Assembly (NCBI GenBank): GCA_902826035.1
Contig: CADEDG010000020.1
Span: forward strand, 1 to 34,268
Direction: 5' to 3'
DNA length: 34,268 nt
Source: an uncultured Alphaproteobacteria bacterium
GTDB taxonomy: Bacteria > Pseudomonadota > Alphaproteobacteria > Caulobacterales > Aquidulcibacteraceae
The number at the start of each line of letters is the position of its first letter. The stretch's first letter is position 1. The translations under genes were made by a program, and so were the position numbers. The notes beneath the pieces are model-generated. The model was not told the origin of the DNA. It was given only the letters and a program-made list of their open reading frames with translations, and ran no database searches. Below are positions 26,685-34,268 of the stretch, piece after piece.

Positions 26685-28106
26685 ATGTCCGAGACGGCCC
26701 AGCCCGCCCCTGCCAATTCCAACCTGCCGGAACTAACCGTCTCCGAGCTGGCGCAATCGGTGAAGCGCGCGGTCGAGCGCGACTTCGACCGCGTGCGCGT
26801 GCGCGGCGAACTGGGCCGGGTGCTGATCGCCAAATCGGGGCACCTCTATGTGGATTTGAAGGACGAGAACGCGACGATCTCGACGCTGATGTGGAAGGCC
26901 AATGTCGCGGCTTTGAGCTTTAAGCCCGAAGAGGGATTGGAAGTGGTGGTCGAGGGCAGGCTCTCGACCTATCCCGGGCGCTCGCAATATCAGCTGATCG
27001 CTGAGCGCATGAGCCCGGCGGGCGTTGGCGCGCTGTTGGCGCAGTTGGAGAAGCTCAAAGCGAAATTGTCAGCGGAGGGATTGTTTGCGCGCGAGCGCAA
27101 GAAGCCGATCCCGTACCTGCCGCGTGTGATCGGCGTGGTCACCTCGCCCACTGGCGCAGTAATCCGTGACATCCTCCATCGTTTGGGCGAGCGCTTTCCG
27201 CGCCGCGTGCTGCTCTGGCCGGTGTTGGTGCAAGGGCCGGAAGCGGCTGGACAGATCGCGCGCGCGATCCGCGGCTTCAATACGCTCAGCGGCGCACTGC
27301 GCCCGGATGTGTTGATTGTCGCGCGCGGGGGCGGTTCGATTGAGGACCTCTGGGCGTTCAACGAAGAGATCGTGGTGCGCGCCGCCGCCGAGAGCGCGAT
27401 TCCCTTGATCAGCGCGGTGGGGCACGAGACCGACACGACGCTGATCGATTTCGCTTCCGACTTGCGCGCGCCAACGCCCACGGGCGCGGCGGAAAAAGCC
27501 GTGCCGGTGCGCGCCGAATTGATCGAGCGGGTTGGAGCCTTGGAGGGCCGGCTCAAGGGCGGGCTGCTGCGCGGACTTGAAATGCGGCGAACCGAAGTGC
27601 GCGCGGCGAGCGGGCGGCTGCCACGCTTGGAAACTTTGTTCCAAATCCCGCAACAGCGTTTCGATCGGGCCGCCGAGCGCCTCAACGCTGCACTCGTCGC
27701 CAATGCGCGCGCGGCGCAATCAAAGCTCGACCGCGTTGCTGCGCGTTTGCGCCCACAGGCCTTGAGTCAGGACATCGCCCGCCGTCGTGAAACGCTGGCG
27801 CGCGCGGGTGCACGGATCGCGCCGGCGATGAAGCGCGCGCTGGAGGCGCACAGAAAGCACCTCGATAGCGCCGCGCGTATGCTCGAGAGCCTCTCGCACA
27901 AGAGCATACTGGCGCGCGGTTTCGTGATGGTGCACCGCGAAGATGGCGTCTTGGTGCGTGCGGCGAAGGATTTGTCCCCCGGCGATGAAATCGAGCTCAC
28001 CTTTGCTGATGACAAACACAAAGCAATCATCGACGCGCCCAGCGGCGGGTCCGCCAAGCCGCGTGCGAAGGTTAAGCCCGGCGGCGGGCAGGGGAGTTTG
28101 TTTTGA
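26685..28106 (+). CDS. xseA: Exodeoxyribonuclease VII large subunit
   Basis: The catalytic subunit of the single-strand DNA exonuclease Exo VII. The 473-residue product has an N-terminal OB-fold (LPELTVSELAQSVKRAVERDF, GHLYVDLKDENATISTLMWK). The catalytic domain carries VTSPTGAVIRDILHR, VLIVARGGGSIEDLWAFNEE and SAVGHETDTTLIDFASD. A long charged coiled-coil region and a C-terminal domain (SHKSILARGFVMVHREDG) follow. The ATG at 26685 is preferred; an ATG at 26676 adds three residues, and the frame is open much further upstream into noncoding sequence. No small subunit gene (xseB) is in the window. Confidence 0.95.
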   Translation: MSETAQPAPANSNLPELTVSELAQSVKRAVERDFDRVRVRGELGRVLIAKSGHLYVDLKDENATISTLMWKANVAALSFKPEEGLEVVVEGRLSTYPGRSQYQLIAERMSPAGVGALLAQLEKLKAKLSAEGLFARERKKPIPYLPRVIGVVTSPTGAVIRDILHRLGERFPRRVLLWPVLVQGPEAAGQIARAIRGFNTLSGALRPDVLIVARGGGSIEDLWAFNEEIVVRAAAESAIPLISAVGHETDTTLIDFASDLRAPTPTGAAEKAVPVRAELIERVGALEGRLKGGLLRGLEMRRTEVRAASGRLPRLETLFQIPQQRFDRAAERLNAALVANARAAQSKLDRVAARLRPQALSQDIARRRETLARAGARIAPAMKRALEAHRKHLDSAARMLESLSHKSILARGFVMVHREDGVLVRAAKDLSPGDEIELTFADDKHKAIIDAPSGGSAKPRAKVKPGGGQGSLF

Positions 28107-28111
28107 AAAAT

Positions 28112-28260
28112 GCGGCAGTCGGCAGTGAATAGCACCTGCTGCCCTAAACATTCTCGAAGTCGCAAGCTCGGTCATTCCGGGCTCGCGCTTTCCCCGCCCC
28201 CGAGTCTCGGAACTTGTCACCCACCGCCCAATCCCGACTGCCGCTCCGCCGACTGCCGCT
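28112..28260. repeat. Intergenic repeat remnants between xseA and the DUF2093 gene
   Basis: A GCGGCAGTCGGCAGT block at 28112-28126 has inverted counterparts in the CGACTGCCGC units at 28235-28260, forming distant complementary arms. Between them, at 28171-28180, GTCATTCCGG matches the outer arm of the cloverleaf-like elements, but the matching right arm is degenerate (CGGAACTTGTCAC). The region looks like the decayed remains of palindromic elements. It holds no gene. Confidence 0.45.
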
Positions 28261-28302
28261 TTCCCCTGGCGAATTCGATCACTGCGCTCTAGAAGCGCTA
28301 CA

Positions 28303-28521
28303 ATGAACAAGCACGATCCCGGCGGCCCCGAGGCCGAACTGCGTTACGGCGACAATGAAGTGACCATCATTCGCCAAGGCCTGTTCGTGCGCTGCGCGGT
28401 GACCGGCGATCGGATCCTGCTGGACGAATTGCGTTATTGGAGCGTCGATCTGCAGGAGGCTTATCGGGGGCCGAAGGAAGCGGGCGCGCGGCTGAATAAT
28501 TTGCGGGACCAGAAATCATGA
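28303..28521 (+). CDS. DUF2093 family protein
   Basis: A 72-residue protein of an uncharacterised family found mainly in alphaproteobacteria, often next to xseA as here. Visible features are YGDNEVTIIRQGLFVRCAVTGDRI and LDELRYWSVDLQEAY, with conserved-looking aromatic and acidic positions and no transmembrane segment. Its stop overlaps the start of the M23 peptidase gene as ATGA, indicating coupled translation. Function unknown. Confidence 0.88.
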   Translation: MNKHDPGGPEAELRYGDNEVTIIRQGLFVRCAVTGDRILLDELRYWSVDLQEAYRGPKEAGARLNNLRDQKS

Positions 28522-29447
28522 GAGCGCTTGCGCTTGTTCTGCTGCTCCTAGGTTGTGTCGCTGCTGAGGCGCCGGCGAACCCTCCTGCTTCCCCCGCTCC
28601 AACCGAAGTCGCCGACCGAGGCGAAGCGACGGCGATCTCAGATGCGCCGGATGCGCCACCGACCGAACTCAGTCTTCGTTGCGCGGGCGCCTTCACCCAG
28701 GGCGGCGTCGCGCTCTGCCGCACGTTGCCAGGTGCTGCGATCAGCATTGACGGGGCAGCCTCGGGCGAAGCGGATGCGCAGGGCTGGGCCGTGATTGGAT
28801 TCACACGCGAGCATGGGGCGCAAGCGCGAGTGAGTGCGCGCGCCAGCGGCGGCGAAGTGGAACTCAGCCTCGATATTGCGCGGCGCGAGTTCGACATCCA
28901 GCGCGTCAATGGCTTGCCGCCGCAAACGGTAAACCCCACCGATCCGCAGGTGCTGGCGCGCATCGAGCGCGATTCAGCGCTGAAGCGCGAAGCGTTCGCC
29001 AGCGTTGCTCCACTGGAAGGTTGGCTCGACGGCTTCGTTCTACCGCTGAACGGTACGGTAACTGGTCGCTGGGGCAATCAGCGTGTTTTAAACGGCGAAC
29101 CGCGCGATCCGCATTTTGGTTATGACATCGCCGCACCCGAGGGAACGCCGGTGCGCGCGCCGGCTTCCGGTGTGGTCACGCTTGCAAACCCTGACATGCA
29201 TTTTGAAGGCGGGCTCGTGTTCATCGATCACGGGCAGGGGCTGATCACGATGTATCTGCACATGAGCCGGCTCGATGTGGCGGTCGGCGACCGTGTTGAG
29301 CAAGGCCAAACGATAGGCGCCGTCGGCGCGCGCGGCCGCGCTACCGGCCCACATTTATGCTGGCGCATGCGCTGGCGCGGACGCCAGCTGGATCCGAGCG
29401 TGGCGCTGGAGGCGCTGACGATGGCGCGGGAGGAATTGGCGCGTTAG
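28518..29447 (+). CDS. M23-family (LytM-like) peptidase lipoprotein
   Basis: A 309-residue envelope protein, probably cutting or binding peptidoglycan. A lipobox LLLLGC (Cys13) gives a membrane anchor. The middle has two Cys (C55, C67) and an Ig-like stretch. The C-terminal LytM domain carries the zinc ligands His199 and Asp203 (HFGYD) and His248 (YLHMS). The final motif is HLCW (279-282) where HLHW is usual, so a Cys stands at the third zinc-ligand position. It may be inactive or use Cys as a ligand. Coupled to the DUF2093 gene by a 4-base overlap; convergent with the cupin gene 6 bases away. Confidence 0.9.
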   Translation: MRALALVLLLLGCVAAEAPANPPASPAPTEVADRGEATAISDAPDAPPTELSLRCAGAFTQGGVALCRTLPGAAISIDGAASGEADAQGWAVIGFTREHGAQARVSARASGGEVELSLDIARREFDIQRVNGLPPQTVNPTDPQVLARIERDSALKREAFASVAPLEGWLDGFVLPLNGTVTGRWGNQRVLNGEPRDPHFGYDIAAPEGTPVRAPASGVVTLANPDMHFEGGLVFIDHGQGLITMYLHMSRLDVAVGDRVEQGQTIGAVGARGRATGPHLCWRMRWRGRQLDPSVALEALTMAREELAR

Positions 29448-29453
29448 CTTACG

Positions 29454-29933
29454 CTACCTTCCCACTACGTGGCTCACCAGCACCACAACCTCAATGCCGC
29501 TCTCATTGCGCCAGGAGTGCGCGGTCTCCGCGTCCTCGATCGCGACATCGCCGGCGCGGTATAGGATCGGGTCCAGGCACGAATTGCGCAGCTCCACCAT
29601 TTCGCCCGAAACAAGGAGCGCCATTCCTTGGATCGCCGTGTGATCGTGCCAGGCGATTACCCCGCCGGGCGCTACGCGGATGCGCCGCAAGCGCAGCGCG
29701 CGGGTTCGGTCGTTGGCGATGGGAGTGAACGCGATGTCCTCGGCGGTAACGCCGCTTGTGGGCCCGTATCCCTCGCTGCGCGCGTTTGCTTGCGCGCGCT
29801 CTGGCGGGCAGGTGCGCACCCGAGCTTGCTGAACCGCCACAAAAGCTGCGTCGGTTGGCGTGGTGCCTTCCTCCACGCTGACGGAGACGCATGCCGAGAG
29901 CAGCACTGCGACGGCGATGAAAAACCTCTGCAT
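29454..29933 (-). CDS. Cupin-domain lipoprotein
   Basis: A 159-residue protein with a lipobox (LLSAC, Cys15). A single cupin barrel has metal ligands His96 and His98 in VIAWHDHTA, a Glu in LVSGEMVELR and a late His in EDAETAHSWRNESG. The start ATG at 29933 has GAGGGGAACG upstream; the open frame continuing upstream lies inside the CRP-like gene and is not used. Substrate unknown. It begins 11 bases after the CRP-like regulator's stop, so the two probably form an operon. Confidence 0.85.
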   Translation of the reverse strand: MQRFFIAVAVLLSACVSVSVEEGTTPTDAAFVAVQQARVRTCPPERAQANARSEGYGPTSGVTAEDIAFTPIANDRTRALRLRRIRVAPGGVIAWHDHTAIQGMALLVSGEMVELRNSCLDPILYRAGDVAIEDAETAHSWRNESGIEVVVLVSHVVGR

Positions 29934-29944
29934 GATCGTTCCCC

Positions 29945-30634
29945 TCAATCGGCGCGGTCGCGCGCGATCAGCGCGACGAGGTCGGCGCGTTTCAACAGGC
30001 GCACGCCGCTGCGCGTGGTCGCGATCCAGCCTTCGTCGGCCCATTCATGCAGTTTTCGGTTCACTTTCTCGCGCGACGCGCCAATGCGACGGGCGAGTTC
30101 GGTCTGCGTGAGCGTCACCAGCGCGCCGTCGCCGGCTTCTTCGAGCAGCCGCTGCGCCAGGCGCCCGCCTAGATCGAGCAAGTGCGAATCTTCCAACGCT
30201 GCGTCTGCTGCGCGCAGACGTCGGCTCATTTCAGCGATAAGCTTCAGCAGCGCCTTCGGTTCGCTCTCCAGCGCCGCGACGGCCTGGTCACGCGCAATGC
30301 GCAACAAACGCGAGCGGCGGATCGCGGCAACGTCGGCCGAACGTGCGCCGCCATCCAACACCGCCATTTCTCCGATCAAGGCGTGGGGCTTCAGCGCGGC
30401 GATGCGCACGTCGCGGCCCGCCTCGTTGGACACGCGCACCTCGACCTCCCCCTCCAGCAGCACGTAAATCGCGTCGCCCTTGTCGCCGCGGGCGAACAGC
30501 AACGCGCCGGGTTCGACAAACACAGTGACCCCGGCCTTTACCAGCCTCGCCCGCCCGTCATCGGATATCGCCGCCAGAAGTTCAGCCTTAGCGAGGGCGG
30601 CTTCGATATTTTTAGTGTCTTTGGCTTCGGCCAT
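29945..30634 (-). CDS. CRP/FNR-family transcriptional regulator
   Basis: A 229-residue regulator with an N-terminal cyclic-nucleotide-binding fold (FVEPGALLFARGDKGDAIYVLLEGEVEV, GEMAVLDGGARSADVAAI). A long dimerisation helix leads to a C-terminal winged helix (LTQTELARRIGASREKVNRKLHEW). The GEMAVLDGGARSADV box resembles cAMP-type pockets; the FNR cysteines are absent. The ligand is not certain. Probably cotranscribed with the cupin lipoprotein downstream. 99 bases separate its start from the divergent metallo-beta-lactamase-fold gene, so it may regulate both. Confidence 0.92.
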   Translation of the reverse strand: MAEAKDTKNIEAALAKAELLAAISDDGRARLVKAGVTVFVEPGALLFARGDKGDAIYVLLEGEVEVRVSNEAGRDVRIAALKPHALIGEMAVLDGGARSADVAAIRRSRLLRIARDQAVAALESEPKALLKLIAEMSRRLRAADAALEDSHLLDLGGRLAQRLLEEAGDGALVTLTQTELARRIGASREKVNRKLHEWADEGWIATTRSGVRLLKRADLVALIARDRAD

Positions 30635-30733
30635 GCGACGATGGTTATGCAGATGGCGGCGGACGTCAATTGAGGTCGCCTCCGCGCTGAGAGCGGCTTG
30701 CGCTCGCGCGCATTTGCGCTAGAGCGTGCGGCC

Positions 30734-32806
<2,073 letters not shown>

Positions 32807-32861
32807 GGGCCGCTGATTTTTTGGCGCCTCTACATGTTGTGGGTTGGGCGCCGTCACTCCG

Positions 32862-33431
32862 CTACGCCGCGCGCGCTTCCAGCGCGGTTCGCACCGGCTT
32901 GAAGCTCAAGCGGTGGATCGCGCAGGGGCCCAGCGCCGCGAGCGCGCGCTGATGTTCGGGCGTGCCATAGCCCTTGTGTTTGGCGAAGGCGTAACCGGGA
33001 TATGTGGCGCACAGTTCGGCCATGATCGCGTCGCGCTCGACCTTGGCGATGATCGAGGCGGCGGAAATGCAGGCGACGTAGGCGTCGCCGTCGACGATCG
33101 TCTCCGTCGGCAAACCAAAATCCGGCGCGGCATTGCCGTCGATTAAGAGCGCCGCAGGCTGCTGCGGCAGGGCGGCGAGCGCCCGGCGCATGGCCAGATA
33201 AGTCGCCTGCAGAATGTTGAGCCTGTCGATCTCCTCGGGGCTCGCGAGCCCGACGCCGACCTGGGCGCAGGCGCGGATCGCTATAGCAAGCTCCTCGCGC
33301 GCCTCCGGGCTGAGCTGTTTGGAGTCGGCGAGCCCTTTGGGTCGGCCCTTCTTTGGCAGGATCACCGCCGCGGCGACCACCGGCCCCGCCCAGGGTCCCC
33401 GCCCGGCTTCGTCAATCCCGCAAATGCCCAT
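32862..33431 (-). CDS. rnhB: Ribonuclease HII
   Basis: Cuts RNA in RNA-DNA hybrids and removes single ribonucleotides from DNA. The 189-residue product has the acidic active site D7-E8 (GIDEAGRGPWAGP), D98 (LLIDGN) and D116 (VDGDAYVACISAASIIAKVERD). The C-terminal HKGYGTPEHQRAL segment binds the junction. The ATG at 33431 gives the expected N-terminus. Neighbour of ccrM, as in Caulobacter relatives; 131 bases with regulatory sites separate them. Confidence 0.96.
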   Translation of the reverse strand: MGICGIDEAGRGPWAGPVVAAAVILPKKGRPKGLADSKQLSPEAREELAIAIRACAQVGVGLASPEEIDRLNILQATYLAMRRALAALPQQPAALLIDGNAAPDFGLPTETIVDGDAYVACISAASIIAKVERDAIMAELCATYPGYAFAKHKGYGTPEHQRALAALGPCAIHRLSFKPVRTALEARAA

Positions 33432-33485
33432 GGGGGGACGATGGGTGGATTCAGGCGAGCAAGCAAATCAAAATGTAAATGACGC

Positions 33486-33528
33486 TTGACTATCAAGTAA
33501 ACTTGTCATACAGACAGGGAAACTTGAT
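33486..33528 (+). promoter_or_regulatory. Candidate promoter and HTH operator of the small-membrane-protein operon
   Basis: TTGACT at 33486-33491 could be a -35 box, with TACAGA at 33509-33514 as a weak -10 after 17 bases. Over it lie a perfect palindrome CAAGT-AA-ACTTG (33494-33505) and a further ACTTGAT at 33522-33528, which mirrors ATCAAGT at 33492-33498. These half-sites are placed to let the operon's own HTH protein repress it. The assignment is inferred from position. Confidence 0.45.
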
Positions 33529-33540
33529 GGAGAGCCGGAC

Positions 33541-33627
33541 ATGTGCAGCAGGCAAGTCAATTGGACGGCGATCATTGTGGGATTGCTCATCGCCCTGATG
33601 GTCGCAGCCAAACAAGGGGGCGTGTGA
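33541..33627 (+). CDS. 28-residue membrane peptide (leader gene)
   Basis: A short frame starting ATG at 33541, with GGAGAG about 7 bases upstream. It encodes a polar N-terminus (MCSRQVNW), one hydrophobic segment (TAIIVGLLIALMVAA) and a basic/Gly end, typical of a single-pass small membrane protein. Its TGA overlaps the next gene's ATG as TGATG, so the following membrane protein is probably translated by coupling. No homologue is recognised; it could be a true protein, a leader for coupling, or both. Confidence 0.6.
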   Translation: MCSRQVNWTAIIVGLLIALMVAAKQGGV

Positions 33628-34058
33628 TGGGCGCGTCCTCCGAAATCTGTGAAACCGCCGCCGCGCCTCGGGCCGTCGCGCGCCGCTACCACCGCGAGAT
33701 GATCCTGGCGACCCTGGCTTATGTCGGGATCATCGTCATCAGCGTGTACTCGGCGCGACACTTGGCGCCGCCGCGTTGGGTAGCAATTGTGCTGGCGCTG
33801 GCCTCGGCGGCGCCAGTGCTGATGATGCTGCGCGCCTATGCGAGGTTCTTCGGCGGGCTCGACGAGTTTCAGCGCCGCGTGCAGTCCGACGCCTTGGTGA
33901 TCGCAGCTGGGGTCGTCGGCTTCGCGGCGCTGACTTATGGATTTCTGGAGAGCTTCGCGGATTTTCCAGTGTTTGAAGGTGCGCTGATCTGGGTGTTGCC
34001 CGCGATCATGTTCGTCCACGGCGTCGCCGCTTTTTTCATTCGCCGCCGCTACCAATGA
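33627..34058 (+). CDS. Four-helix integral membrane protein, unknown
   Basis: A 143-residue protein. A cytoplasmic N-terminus (SSEICETAAAPRAVARRYHREM) precedes four transmembrane segments (ILATLAYVGIIVISVY, WVAIVLALASAAPVLMML, ALVIAAGVVGFAALTYGFL and GALIWVLPAIMFVHGVAAFFI) and a basic tail. Between helices 2 and 3 is a conserved-looking loop (RFFGGLDEFQRRVQSDAL). The start ATG at 33627 overlaps the upstream stop; its own stop overlaps the HTH gene as ATGA. Membrane proteins paired with tiny HTH repressors of this kind are common, but the function is unknown. Confidence 0.85.
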   Translation: MGASSEICETAAAPRAVARRYHREMILATLAYVGIIVISVYSARHLAPPRWVAIVLALASAAPVLMMLRAYARFFGGLDEFQRRVQSDALVIAAGVVGFAALTYGFLESFADFPVFEGALIWVLPAIMFVHGVAAFFIRRRYQ

Positions 34059-34237
34059 AGAACCGCCTCAAAGTGCTGCGCGCCGAGCGCAATTGGAGCC
34101 AAGCGGACTTGGCGGAACGATTGGACGTCTCGCGCCAGAGCGTGAACGCGATCGAGACGGGAAAATACGATCCCTCGCTGCCGCTCGCGTTCAAGATCGC
34201 GGGGCTGTTCGGGCTGACAATCGAACAAATTTTCTAA
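34055..34237 (+). CDS. Small XRE-family HTH regulator
   Basis: A 60-residue protein consisting almost only of an XRE helix-turn-helix domain (MKNRLKVLRAERNWSQADLAERLDVSRQSVNAIETGKYDPS...), as in YozG/PBSX-type mini-repressors. It is coupled by a 4-base overlap to the membrane protein and is the last gene of the three-gene unit. It probably represses the operon through the CAAGT/ACTTG sites at 33492-33528; the membrane protein may in turn control it. Confidence 0.92.
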   Translation: MKNRLKVLRAERNWSQADLAERLDVSRQSVNAIETGKYDPSLPLAFKIAGLFGLTIEQIF

Positions 34238-34268
34238 TTGCAATCCTATCCAATATAGGGAAGGTGGG

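Overview
The window is a GC-rich (about 60-65% by eye), gene-dense bacterial chromosome segment with no gene-free stretch over 300 bases. It looks alphaproteobacterial, most like Caulobacterales/Hyphomonadales. The main reasons are a CcrM-type GANTC DNA methyltransferase next to rnhB, a DUF2093 gene behind xseA, a single-chain iron-sulfur L-serine dehydratase, and palindromic intergenic repeats of the kind common in that class. No prophage, insertion sequence or CRISPR array was seen.

Layout. 1-1049: 3' part of tRNA-Leu(UAA), then a tRNA-dihydrouridine synthase gene. 1066-3890 (minus): sulfate activation genes cysD-cysNC. 4019-4717: exported beta-rich protein with a clear terminator. 4926-5752: XRE-PIN toxin-antitoxin pair. 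5789-8072: queF, nudC and a CDF metal exporter. 8115-10008: unknown protein and rimO, whose stop codon lies in a palindromic repeat. 10031-10680: Phd-type vapBC. 10829-12218: bfd, bfr and a methyltransferase. 12219-14849: an atypical M1-like peptidase divergent from an AraC-type regulator. 14944-17479: small membrane protein, lipoprotein, APH-like phosphotransferase and zinc-ribbon membrane protein. 17492-18336: a second Phd-type vapBC, split by a 106-bp palindromic element. 18387-23555: sdaA, tdh-[palindromic element]-kbl, purD. 23704-26452: methyltransferase and an M1 aminopeptidase lipoprotein. 26685-29447: xseA, DUF2093 and an M23 peptidase. 29454-31642: CRP-like regulator with cupin lipoprotein, and a subclass-B3-like metallo-beta-lactamase fold protein. 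31639-33431: ccrM and rnhB. 33541-34237: a three-gene unit of a 28-residue membrane peptide, a four-helix membrane protein and a small HTH repressor.

How genes work together. CysD and CysNC make APS and then PAPS from sulfate. Tdh and Kbl turn threonine into glycine and acetyl-CoA, SdaA turns serine into pyruvate, and PurD consumes glycine, so 18-23.5 kb is an amino-acid/one-carbon neighbourhood. Bfd and Bfr handle iron release and storage. CcrM probably methylates four GANTC sites in its own leader.

The most unusual signals are two copies of a cloverleaf-like palindrome, each placed between the two genes of an operon. One separates an antitoxin from its toxin and is flanked by a short duplication of the toxin's start. 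Two different vapBC modules also carry matching tandem CTAGTCA operators, and the XRE-PIN module carries three alternating CGCACA half-sites.
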